A stretch of 36,240 nt of DNA from Bacteroidales bacterium. GTDB lineage: Bacteria; Bacteroidota; Bacteroidia; Bacteroidales; UBA4181. The position numbers were made by a program, and so were the translations under genes. The notes under the pieces are model-generated. The model saw nothing but the letters and a program-made list of their open reading frames with translations, did not search any database and was not told where the DNA came from. The DNA is taken from contig JAISCQ010000224.1 of assembly GCA_031265445.1 (NCBI GenBank), positions 1-36,240 of the forward strand. Direction: 5' to 3'. Position 1 is the stretch's first letter. Each line of letters begins with the position of its first letter. Shown here piece by piece: positions 17,767-24,918 of the stretch.

Positions 17767-18813
17767 ATGAAAACAGTCAAATTAGGAGAATCGGATATCT
17801 CGGTATCAAAAATAACCGTCGGCTGCTGGTCGTTCGGGAATGGCGAATACTGGGGAAAACAACTGCAAAAAGACGTCGATGAAACAGTCCGTTTGGCGCT
17901 GGATATGGGCGTCAATACCTTTGATACCGCAGAAGCGTATAATGAAGGAGAAAGCGAATGCGCCCTTGGAAAGGCGTTAAACGGCCGCCGCCATGAAGCC
18001 GTCATTATATCAAAAATAAATCCTTCCAACGGGAAAAATGTGCGGGAACATTGTGTCAAAAGCCTCCGGCGCCTCGGAACAGACTATTTGGATGTCTACA
18101 TGCTGCACTGGCCGATCAATCAGCTTTCGCTGCAACATTTTACAGCCGACAGCTCAATCATAGACGCGCCGCCCACCATCGGAGAAGCCTATGATCGGAT
18201 GAACGAACTGAAGAAGGAAGGCTTGCTGCGTTCCATCGGCGTGAGCAATTTCGGGTGTACGCAAATGACAGAGGTGAGGGAAACGGGGATTCATCCTGAC
18301 GTGAACGAAATCACCTACAATATTATTTCCCGGGGAATTGAAGCAGAGATTGCTCCTTACTGCATGGAACATAACATCAGCATTATCGGTTCCATGGGAT
18401 TGCAGCAGGGCTTGCTGACCGGCAAATACGCGCACCCCGGAGACGTCCCCAAACATCAGGCTCATTCGAGGCATTTCGCCGATTTCAGGGGCAGGGAAAC
18501 GTCCCGTCACGGCGAAGACGGCGCCGAAAAAGAAGTATTTGAAGCCATCGATGAGTTGCGTCAAATATCCGGTCAAATGGGGGTTTCGATGTCTCAGCTC
18601 GCCATCGCCTGGATCCTTCAAAAACCTTTTATAACATCCGCAATTGTGGGCGTTCGAAATGTAAATCAGCTAAAAGTAAATATAGAGGCATGCCTGTTGA
18701 CCGTTCCCAGGAAAATAGAATTACTGATTGACAAAATCAGTCGGCCCGTTCTTCATAAACTGGGGAATAATCCCGATTATTACGAGCACAGTTCCAAAAG
18801 CAGGATATTTTAA
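17767..18813 (+). CDS. Aldo-keto reductase
   Basis: NAD(P)-dependent (alpha/beta)8 oxidoreductase of 348 residues. The complete AKR tetrad is visible: Asp53 and Tyr58 in FDTAEAYNEGESE, Lys83 in IISKIN and His114 in YMLHWP. The cofactor-side motif SNFG lies in SIGVSNFG. Several AKRs oxidise L-fucose or related aldoses at C1, so an aldose 1-dehydrogenase role is attractive beside a mutarotase and a FucP permease; lactaldehyde reduction is the main alternative. It starts 94 bp after the regulator gene, and the gap contains no clear TAnnTTTG promoter element. Confidence 0.9.
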   Translation: MKTVKLGESDISVSKITVGCWSFGNGEYWGKQLQKDVDETVRLALDMGVNTFDTAEAYNEGESECALGKALNGRRHEAVIISKINPSNGKNVREHCVKSLRRLGTDYLDVYMLHWPINQLSLQHFTADSSIIDAPPTIGEAYDRMNELKKEGLLRSIGVSNFGCTQMTEVRETGIHPDVNEITYNIISRGIEAEIAPYCMEHNISIIGSMGLQQGLLTGKYAHPGDVPKHQAHSRHFADFRGRETSRHGEDGAEKEVFEAIDELRQISGQMGVSMSQLAIAWILQKPFITSAIVGVRNVNQLKVNIEACLLTVPRKIELLIDKISRPVLHKLGNNPDYYEHSSKSRIF

Positions 18814-18861
18814 AATAATTGTACAATCAGGTTCGATCATTCATTATTATACAAAACAGTT

Positions 18862-19284
18862 ATGCTAAAGGGAATTCATCGATTCATATCGCCCGAACTG
18901 CTGAAAGCGCTCATGGAGATGGGCCACGGGGATGAAATTGTTCTGGGAGACAGCAACTTTCCGTCCGCATCACATGCGCAGCACCTGGTGCGTTCCGACG
19001 GACATCGTATCCCCGATTTGCTGGGTGCGATTTTACCGCTTTTCCCGCTTGATTATGCGGTCGGTCACGCGGCTGTTTTAATGGGATGTAACGGAAATCC
19101 CCAACCTTCCGTATGGAATCGGTATCGAGAAATATTAAACGCATATCCGGAGGGTGATAAGCCCTTCTCTGTGATATCCAAAATAGAGTTTTACCAGCAG
19201 GCCAAATCAGCCTACTGCATTGTGGCAACAGGCGAGTCGGAAACATTTGCGAATATCATCCTCCGTAAGGGAGTCATTAAATAA
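18862..19284 (+). CDS. RbsD/FucU-family sugar mutarotase, probably L-fucose/deoxysugar type
   Basis: Interconverts alpha and beta anomers of a monosaccharide in the cytoplasm. The 140-residue length is typical of FucU. MLKGIHRFISPELLKAL and EMGHGDEIVLGDSNFPS match the FucU N-terminus closely, with the conserved His22 and Asp30. The protein is closer in appearance to FucU than to ribose-specific RbsD. The next gene begins 7 bp downstream, and fucP lies three genes further on. Mutarotation would supply the anomer required by a sugar 1-dehydrogenase. The true sugar could be L-fucose, L-rhamnose or another 6-deoxysugar, so I give no gene symbol. Confidence 0.88.
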   Translation: MLKGIHRFISPELLKALMEMGHGDEIVLGDSNFPSASHAQHLVRSDGHRIPDLLGAILPLFPLDYAVGHAAVLMGCNGNPQPSVWNRYREILNAYPEGDKPFSVISKIEFYQQAKSAYCIVATGESETFANIILRKGVIK

Positions 19285-19291
19285 CCATCCG

Positions 19292-20323
19292 ATGAAAGCG
19301 CTTGTATTGGAAGAGTACCGCAAACTCGTTTATAAAGATGTGGCAGAGCCGGAAATCAAGGCGGACGAAGTCCTTATCAAAGTGAAAGCATGCGGCATCT
19401 GCGGAAGTGACGTCCACGGCTTTGACGGCAGTACCGGTCGGCGGCTGCCGCCGGTTATTATGGGGCACGAAGCATCGGGAATCATCATGGAAACAGGTTC
19501 CGAAGTGATCCGGTGGAAAAAGGGAGACAGGGTAACTTTTGACTCGACCGTGTATCCTCTCGATGACTGGTATACATTAAAGGGCCGTTACAACCTGAGC
19601 GAAGGCCGCGAAGTCATCGGCGTTTCACCCGAAGAATACAGACGGCACGGAGCTTTTGCCGAATATCTGGCCGTGCCGCAGCACATACTTTACAGAATTC
19701 CCGATAACGTAAGTTTTGAGCAGGCTGCCATGACGGAGCCCGCAGCTGTGGCGGCGCATGCAGTCCGTATTTCGGGAATCCGGATTGGCGAAAGCGCCGT
19801 TGTGTTTGGTTCCGGCATGATCGGAACGTTTATTGTTCACATGCTGAAAAGCGCCGGTTCTACGTTTGTCGCCGCGATCGATATTGATCCTGAAAAACTC
19901 GGCATGGCTGAAACTTATGGAGCGGATATGACCATTCACTTTGGAGACCCGTCGCTTCCTCAGAAAATAAGGGAGCGCACCGGGAGCCGCGGCGCTGATT
20001 TCGGATTTGAGGCCATCGGGATTTCCCCTGCTATCAACCGTATGATGGATGTGCTTCGTAAAGGAGCAACCGCAGTACTGGTCGGCAATATTACTCCGGT
20101 GATCGAATTTCCGCTTCAAAAGGCAGTTACTTCCGAAATAAAAGTACAGGGCAGTTGCGCCATCAATGGCGAATATGAAATCGTACTTGATATGATTGCC
20201 AACGGTTCTCTTGACGTGAGCGGAATGATTTCCGCCGTCGCCCCGTTAAGCGAGGGAGCCGAATGGTTTCGTAAGCTGTACGGCAAGGAAGGGAATTACA
20301 ACAAAGTTATTTTAATACCTTAA
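19292..20323 (+). CDS. Zinc-type medium-chain alcohol dehydrogenase, structural zinc site missing
   Basis: NAD(P)-dependent MDR oxidoreductase for a sugar or polyol, 343 residues. The catalytic zinc ligands are present: Cys37 in CGICGSD and His59-Glu60 in MGHEASG. A Rossmann motif (VVFGSGMIGTF) follows near 174-184. The lobe that normally holds four cysteines for structural zinc (residues about 84-110, DSTVYPLDDWYTLKGRYNLS) has none, which sets it apart from sorbitol or threonine dehydrogenases. I chose the ATG at 19292, 7 bp after the mutarotase stop; an upstream start at 19220 would overlap that gene and add 24 residues unlike the family. A sugar 1-dehydrogenase role is possible but unproven. 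Confidence 0.88.
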   Translation: MKALVLEEYRKLVYKDVAEPEIKADEVLIKVKACGICGSDVHGFDGSTGRRLPPVIMGHEASGIIMETGSEVIRWKKGDRVTFDSTVYPLDDWYTLKGRYNLSEGREVIGVSPEEYRRHGAFAEYLAVPQHILYRIPDNVSFEQAAMTEPAAVAAHAVRISGIRIGESAVVFGSGMIGTFIVHMLKSAGSTFVAAIDIDPEKLGMAETYGADMTIHFGDPSLPQKIRERTGSRGADFGFEAIGISPAINRMMDVLRKGATAVLVGNITPVIEFPLQKAVTSEIKVQGSCAINGEYEIVLDMIANGSLDVSGMISAVAPLSEGAEWFRKLYGKEGNYNKVILIP

Positions 20324-20327
20324 ATTG

Positions 20328-21449
20328 ATGCAAAAATATAAAATAGCCATTATCGGATGTGGAAAAGTGGCGCATCTGCATGCCAAAGCCGTTCATAACC
20401 TTCCGAACGCCGTACTGTCGGCGGTATGGAGCCGTACCTTTTCTTCGGCGCAGACATTTGCAGAAACCTATCGCGCCAAAGCTTATGATTCTATCGAAAC
20501 CATGATCCGGGAAAATCATATTGATTTGGCAATCGTGTGCAATCCGCATCCCTTTCATCGGGAGGCCGCTGTAGAAGCAGCGCAGGCCGGAGCGCACGTG
20601 CTGGTTGAAAAACCGCTGGCATCTGCGCTTGAAGACTGTGACATGATGATCGAAACATGTCGTCGCGCCGGGGTTCGCCTGGGTGTGGTAAGCCAAAGAA
20701 GATGGTACGCTCCCGTGCAAAGAATACGCAAAGCGATAGACGGCGGAAAGATCGGAACGCCTGTTTTTGGCACGGTGAACATGCTGGGCTGGAGAGACCG
20801 CGCCTATTATGACTCCGATCCCTGGCGCGGCACATGGGAAATGGAAGGCGGCGGCGTACTTGTCAATCAGGCGCCGCATCAGCTCGACATCCTGCTGTGG
20901 TATATGGGCGATGTGGATGAAGTTTACGGCGTATGGAGAAACCTGAATCATCCGTATATTGAAGTGGATGATACGGCCCTGGCAATCATAAAATTTAAAA
21001 ACGGAGGTATTGGGAATGTGATCGTCAGCAATTCGGAGAAACCCGGTATATTCGGCAAAGTTCAGATACATGGAAGCAACGGCGCTTCCGTAGGTGTGCA
21101 AACAGACGGAGGGGCTATGTTCGTGGCCGGAATGTCTTTAATCCTCGAGCCTCCGGTTAATGACCTCTGGACGGTGCCCGGCGAAGAACATTTATTGGAT
21201 CAGTGGAAGCAGGAAGACAGTAAACTGTTTCAGTGTATTGACCCTGCCGTGTATTACATGGAACAGCAGATCGGGAATTTCCTGCAGGCCCTGGATCAAA
21301 AGGAGGAGCCCCTGGTTACAGGCGAAACAGGCCGGAAAACAGTAGAGCTGTTTACCGCCATTTACCGGTCGACGCGTGATAATATGCCGGTTAAATTCCC
21401 GTTGGAAACCGGAGAAAAACCGGATATGAATGAAAAAATAACGCAATAA
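20328..21449 (+). CDS. Gfo/Idh/MocA-family oxidoreductase
   Basis: NAD(P)-dependent sugar or inositol oxidoreductase of 373 residues. An N-terminal Rossmann fold has IIGCGKVAHLHA, with the family motif VEKPLA (Lys near residue 94). The C-terminal alpha/beta domain has GGVLVNQAPHQLD, carrying the usual catalytic-site His. The ATG at 20328 is preferred over the TTG one codon earlier; it starts 4 bp after the alcohol dehydrogenase stop. Members of this family oxidise sugars at C1 or C3, and some oxidise intact glycosides at C3 before cleavage. That makes it an alternative entry step for rhamnosides in this cluster. It has no twin-arginine or other signal peptide, so it is cytoplasmic. Confidence 0.9.
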   Translation: MQKYKIAIIGCGKVAHLHAKAVHNLPNAVLSAVWSRTFSSAQTFAETYRAKAYDSIETMIRENHIDLAIVCNPHPFHREAAVEAAQAGAHVLVEKPLASALEDCDMMIETCRRAGVRLGVVSQRRWYAPVQRIRKAIDGGKIGTPVFGTVNMLGWRDRAYYDSDPWRGTWEMEGGGVLVNQAPHQLDILLWYMGDVDEVYGVWRNLNHPYIEVDDTALAIIKFKNGGIGNVIVSNSEKPGIFGKVQIHGSNGASVGVQTDGGAMFVAGMSLILEPPVNDLWTVPGEEHLLDQWKQEDSKLFQCIDPAVYYMEQQIGNFLQALDQKEEPLVTGETGRKTVELFTAIYRSTRDNMPVKFPLETGEKPDMNEKITQ

Positions 21450-21461
21450 ACATATAATACG

Positions 21462-22787
21462 ATGAATAACGACAAATCGAAATTACATCTGATCACTCCC
21501 GGATATGTTTTTACTTTTGCACTGGTCAGTTTGCTGTTTTTTCTTTGGGCTTTACCGAATACAATGAATGACGTGCTGATCCAGCAATTTATGAAATCGA
21601 TGGAGTTATCCCGTCTGAAGGCGGGACTCGTTCAATCTGCTTTCAAACTGGGTTATTTCGCTTTTGCGATACCCGCAGGACTTTATATGCAACGTTTCGG
21701 ATACAAAAAAGGGTTGATGACCGGTTTGGTATTGTTCGCCTGCGGATGCTTCCTGTTCTGGCCTGCTACACTGGCAGGAAAATATGCTTTCTTTCTCGGG
21801 GCGCTGTTTGTAATAGCCAGCGGACTGTCTTTTCTGGAACTCGGAGCGAACAGTTTCATCACAGGTTTGGGTGATGCCTCCACATCGGAACGAAGGCTTA
21901 ACTTTGCGCAATCGTTTAACCCTATCGGCTCTATTGTAGGAGTAACAGTAGGAACCGTTTTTATTTTCTCGGGCAACGAGCCGACAAATGAAAAGATTGT
22001 TGCGATGAAAGCAGCCGGAACCTATCAGGCGTTCCTGAATGAGGAAACGATGCGTATCGGGCCTCCCTATATCGCTATAGGAGTTATTGTACTGCTGGTA
22101 GCATTGATCATCTGGCGGACCCGATTTCCTAAAGTCGAACCGTCCGGCAGTTCCGAACACAAAGGCAGCTTCAAAGAGCTGCGCCGGTATCCGCACTGGT
22201 ACAGTGCGATCATTGCACAGTTTTTTTATCTGGGAGCGCAATTGGGAACATGGAGTTACCTGATCACTTATGTCAAAGAAAATAGCGCTTTGACGGAAAA
22301 AGCAGCCGGCGGCCTTTTGATTGTCAATATGGTGGCATTCATGTGTGGACGCTTCTTTTCAACTTATCTGATGAAATATGTAAAACCTGCCGGATTGATG
22401 GGTATTTATGCGCTGATCAATGTGGGATTGGTGTCGATTGGGATTTTAGCCTCTTCCTGGGCCGGTTTTTCGTACATTTCGAGTTGGTTCGGCATTGGAG
22501 CGCTGATTTGTTCCAGTTTCTTTATGTCCCTGATGTATCCTACAATTTTTGCCTCGGGGGTGAAAGGTCTTGGTCCGAATACCAAAATGGGCGCTTCCGC
22601 GTTAATCATGAGTGTTATCGGAGGTGCGGCCTTGACGCCGGTGATGGGATTAATTGCCGACAGGACCGGAGCGGTCGCCCCCTCATATATTGTCCCGATC
22701 ATATCATACAGCGTCATTACCTGGTTTGCATTTTTCGGTTCGCGACCGCGAGGCCCTTTATATGATGTATCATCTGCCGGTGTGTAG
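21462..22787 (+). CDS. fucP: FucP-family MFS sugar:H+ symporter
   Basis: Inner-membrane permease of the FucP family with 12 predicted transmembrane helices in 441 residues. LFFLWALPNTMNDVLIQQF carries Asp37, the equivalent of the proton-coupling Asp46 of E. coli FucP. GLSFLELGANSF carries Glu126, equivalent to the sugar-binding Glu135. It starts 12 bp after the Gfo/Idh gene and closes the cluster. L-fucose is the classical substrate, but Bacteroidota homologues also take other sugars, and the three predicted rhamnosidases upstream make L-rhamnose a serious candidate. Downstream lies a palindromic repeat array rather than another gene. Confidence 0.88.
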   Translation: MNNDKSKLHLITPGYVFTFALVSLLFFLWALPNTMNDVLIQQFMKSMELSRLKAGLVQSAFKLGYFAFAIPAGLYMQRFGYKKGLMTGLVLFACGCFLFWPATLAGKYAFFLGALFVIASGLSFLELGANSFITGLGDASTSERRLNFAQSFNPIGSIVGVTVGTVFIFSGNEPTNEKIVAMKAAGTYQAFLNEETMRIGPPYIAIGVIVLLVALIIWRTRFPKVEPSGSSEHKGSFKELRRYPHWYSAIIAQFFYLGAQLGTWSYLITYVKENSALTEKAAGGLLIVNMVAFMCGRFFSTYLMKYVKPAGLMGIYALINVGLVSIGILASSWAGFSYISSWFGIGALICSSFFMSLMYPTIFASGVKGLGPNTKMGASALIMSVIGGAALTPVMGLIADRTGAVAPSYIVPIISYSVITWFAFFGSRPRGPLYDVSSAGV

Positions 22788-22853
22788 TCATGATGATTTT
22801 TGATGATTGAATGGTTGATGATGGTTTTTAATAAAACGAAGCAAAGATAAAAT

Positions 22854-23120
22854 TGTAACACGTGTTGCAAACGTGTTTTTGATTCGGTTTGCGTTTGTAA
22901 CACGTGTTGCAAACGTGTTTTTGATTCGGTTCGCGTTTGTAACACGTGTTGCAAACGTGTTTTTGATTCAATTCGCGTTTGTAACACGTGTTACAAACGT
23001 GTTTTTGATCCGGTTTGCGTTTGTAACATGTGTTACAGACATGATTTCGGTTCGCGTTTGTAACATGTGTTACAGACATGATTTCGGTTCACGTTTGTAA
23101 CATGTGTTGCAGACATGAAT
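22854..23120. repeat. Palindromic minisatellite: five 42-bp and two 37-bp units
   Basis: Units beginning TGTAACAYGTGTT start at 22854, 22896, 22938, 22980, 23022, 23059 and 23096. Successive spacings are 42, 42, 42, 42, 37 and 37 bp. Each unit has a dyad centred on ACACGTGT (ACATGTGT in the last three) flanked by TTTGT and ACAAA-like arms. The unit at 22980 forms a perfect 24-bp palindrome with half-site CGTTTGTAACAC. The array separates the converging fucP and HEAT-protein genes, and its last units run into the 3' end of the latter. There are no unique spacers, so it is not a CRISPR array. Confidence 0.9.
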
Positions 23121-23663
23121 TTCGTTTTGTAGCTGTTTCAGTATCTTTCTTCCCCTCGATGCAAATCCCGCCGAATTACGCGGCATCTGCCCGCTGATCA
23201 CAGTCCGCAATTCTACGGCAAGGTCGGGGTGCTGTACGGTGATATTTGCCAATATCTGCATGCAGTGTACTTTGACAGCCACCGGCGTGGCCGACGATTG
23301 CAGCCAGCGAAAACACAAATCGACAGCCTGACCTTCGAGTTTTTCGGGAATGTCACGTACAGCCAGCGCCTTGACCACCTGCCGTATGGTTCCGTTATTG
23401 CCAAACCGGGGCAGGGCGGCAATAAGAGTTTCCACGTAGGGCAATAACAACTTCGGGTGAATCTTCAGGCAGGCATCCATAGCCCATGCTGCACGCTGTA
23501 CGACAGGCTCGCGACCATGCAGTACGATCGCCATCAGGCGTTCGAATTCCTTTTCGTTATCCCCAATGCAGTGTGCTACGTGTTCCATGTGACGCCGTGA
23601 CAGCTGTTGCATCAGGAGAACTTCATAATCTATAGCGCTGTTCCCGGTTTTTTTCATGAACAT
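23070..23663 (-). CDS. Small HEAT-like repeat protein
   Basis: Unrecognised cytoplasmic protein of 197 residues, all-helical in character. Segments such as REPVVQRAAWAMDACLKIHPKLLLPYVETLI and TPVAVKVHCMQILANITVQHPDL look like HEAT/ARM helical pairs, a protein-binding scaffold; no catalytic motif was seen. There is no signal peptide. The last 18 residues or so (IHVCNTCYKREPKSCL) are encoded by the palindromic repeat array, so the original C-terminus may have been replaced or extended by repeat invasion. The gene starts 23 bp after the plug-repeat protein gene on the same strand and is probably co-transcribed with it. Confidence 0.7.
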   Translation of the reverse strand: MFMKKTGNSAIDYEVLLMQQLSRRHMEHVAHCIGDNEKEFERLMAIVLHGREPVVQRAAWAMDACLKIHPKLLLPYVETLIAALPRFGNNGTIRQVVKALAVRDIPEKLEGQAVDLCFRWLQSSATPVAVKVHCMQILANITVQHPDLAVELRTVISGQMPRNSAGFASRGRKILKQLQNEIHVCNTCYKREPKSCL

Positions 23664-23686
23664 CCAAATGTCCGGTCTCGAAAGTT

Positions 23687-24103
23687 CTATTTTTTTGTAG
23701 TGATGATGACGACGACTCCGTCCCTGGCTTTTTCACCAAACATACTGATGGCTGACTGATCTTTTAGAATTGTCATTGATTGGATGTTTTCAGGAGAGAT
23801 GTTGCCGATACTGCTCGTTTCTTTACCATTAACAATATATAAAGGCGCGCTTTCGCCAAAATCTTTCCATCCGTGTATCACGGGATTTTTATTTTTAGTA
23901 GTGATGACGACGACTCCGTTCCTGGCTTTTTTACCATACAGCCTGATGGCTGACTGATCTTTTAAAATGGTCATTGATTGGATGTTTTCAGGAGAGTTGC
24001 CGATGCTGCTCATTTCTTTACCATCAACAATATATAAAGGCGCATTTTCTTTAAAATCTTTCCCTTCCGGTGTAACGGGATTTTTATTTTTAGTGGTGAC
24101 CAT
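23687..24103 (-). CDS. Tandem TonB-plug-like repeat protein, 3' fragment after a frameshift
   Basis: This reading frame holds two plug-like repeats of about 65 residues: APLYIVDGKEMSS...SPENIQSMTILKDQSA...GVVVITTK and a near copy ending VVIITTKK. It has no signal peptide and overlaps the upstream frame by 14 bp. Its first residues (MVTTKNKNPV) are the end of a repeat whose beginning is in the other frame, so it is best read as the continuation of the gene at 24090-24782, cut off by a deletion. Such repeats resemble the short plug segments (DG...I..I.ILKD..A...YG..G.NGVI.ITTK) of TonB-dependent receptors and some BlaR1-type proteins. Whether this part is still made is uncertain. Confidence 0.6.
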   Translation of the reverse strand: MVTTKNKNPVTPEGKDFKENAPLYIVDGKEMSSIGNSPENIQSMTILKDQSAIRLYGKKARNGVVVITTKNKNPVIHGWKDFGESAPLYIVNGKETSSIGNISPENIQSMTILKDQSAISMFGEKARDGVVVIITTKK

Positions 24104-24250
24104 ACAAACTGATGGCTGTTTGATCTTTTACGATGGTTATTGATTGGATATTTTCAGGGGAGATCTTGCCGACGTTTCGTGTTTTCTTACCATCAACAAT
24201 ATATAAAGGCTTATTTTCGCCAAAGTCTTTCCATCCGTGTATCACGGGAT
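23881..24250. repeat. About 195-bp tandem repeats encoding plug-like units
   Basis: The segment beginning CGGGATTT recurs at 23881, 24076 and 24245. The first interval is 195 bp and the second 169 bp. The third unit (encoded before 23881) contains an extra Ile codon relative to the 195-bp unit, making a full unit 198 bp. The 169-bp interval is therefore exactly 29 bp short of that length, matching the visible deletion that breaks the frame. Unit sequences are nearly identical, pointing to recent duplication. Confidence 0.8.
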
Positions 24251-24782
24251 TTATTCTACGAACATTAACGCCGGGGTCGTCCGAAACGGGAGCTGTCGTA
24301 TGGTCATTACCGTCAGGGACGTATACGGCGCCTTGCCGCGTACGGTAATCAGGGATCGTTTCGGTTTTGGCCGGTTGTTGAGGACGAACGGATTTTACGC
24401 TATCTTTTGTCGTAATCATCATAACGCCATCTTTCGCTTTTTCGCCATATAAATCGGTGGCCATTTTACCGGTCAGGACAGTTATGTTTTTAATCGTCAA
24501 AGGATCGATACGGTTCGTATCTTCACAGGGCCTTACTTTTCCGTCAAGAACAATTAAAGGGAGAGCTGAAGAAGGTACGCTCGCCAAAATCCGGAAATTG
24601 TGCGACGGGGTGAACAGTTTCAGGCTGTCAGGATACTGCACATGGAGGCTCGAATCGGGATCCGTTTCCCCGGCTTGCAGCCCGGAAATCTGTACAGTCA
24701 GCAGTGCTGCCGCCAATGCAGCTACAACCGGCAGGTATTTGTTGGCAGTCATGATACGGGGCGATTCTTTCTTGTTCATCAT
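24090..24782 (-). CDS. Secreted tandem TonB-plug-like repeat protein, 5' part (frameshifted)
   Basis: Exported protein of unknown role. A signal peptide is visible at residues 12-38 (TANKYLPVVAALAAALLTVQISGLQAG). Two plug-like repeats follow: a divergent one (PLIVLDGKVRP...ITVLTGKMATDLYGEKAKDGVMMITTK) and one closer to those in the next frame (KPLYIVDGKKT...ISPENIQSITIVKDQTAISLYG). The frame then ends abruptly with HH and a stop, where sister repeats continue EKARDGVVVITTK. No beta-barrel follows, so this is not a full TonB-dependent receptor. Related plug-only proteins often accompany M56/BlaR1 peptidases in Bacteroidota, but none is seen here. A promoter lies about 65 bp upstream. Confidence 0.65.
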   Translation of the reverse strand: MMNKKESPRIMTANKYLPVVAALAAALLTVQISGLQAGETDPDSSLHVQYPDSLKLFTPSHNFRILASVPSSALPLIVLDGKVRPCEDTNRIDPLTIKNITVLTGKMATDLYGEKAKDGVMMITTKDSVKSVRPQQPAKTETIPDYRTRQGAVYVPDGNDHTTAPVSDDPGVNVRRINPVIHGWKDFGENKPLYIVDGKKTRNVGKISPENIQSITIVKDQTAISLYGHH

Positions 24783-24846
24783 GATGATACGTTTTTTGAG
24801 GTGATTGATGTGAAAATGATTGACAGGTTGACAGGTTGAACCAGCA

Positions 24847-24878
24847 CAAAACTACGAAACATCCATCAATAAAACAAA
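24847..24878 (-). promoter_or_regulatory. Bacteroidota-type promoter for the plug-repeat gene
   Basis: Read on the minus strand, TTTG (24878-24875) is followed after 20 bp by TAGTTTTG (24854-24847), fitting the TTTG-N19-21-TAnnTTTG pattern. Transcription would start near 24840, about 58 bases before the ATG at 24782. A lone + strand TAATTTTG at 24888-24895 could serve the divergent HD-domain gene, but it has no matching upstream TTTG. Confidence 0.5.
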
Positions 24879-24918
24879 ATATTTATCTAATTTTGCGTTT
24901 CATATCATAGGATAACGC

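Noticed and set aside
19220-19291. Extended start for the zinc-type alcohol dehydrogenase
   Set aside because: It would overlap the mutarotase gene by 65 bp and add 24 residues unlike the family; the ATG at 19292 gives the normal MKALVLEEY start.
22828-23079. Minus-strand reading frame with a regular HVCNTCYKR peptide, looking like a Cys-rich or zinc-binding repeat protein
   Set aside because: It is a translation of the 42/37-bp palindromic array; other frames and the other strand give equally regular peptides, and there is no separate start signal or domain.
22854-23120. Possible CRISPR array
   Set aside because: The units are contiguous with no unique spacers, and no cas genes lie nearby. 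The same holds for the 22-bp array at 28467-28625.
23687-24782. Degraded full-length TonB-dependent receptor (SusC-like)
   Set aside because: Four plug-like repeats are followed by a stop and the HEAT-like gene; no barrel strands, STN or carboxypeptidase-like domain and no SusD partner are visible.
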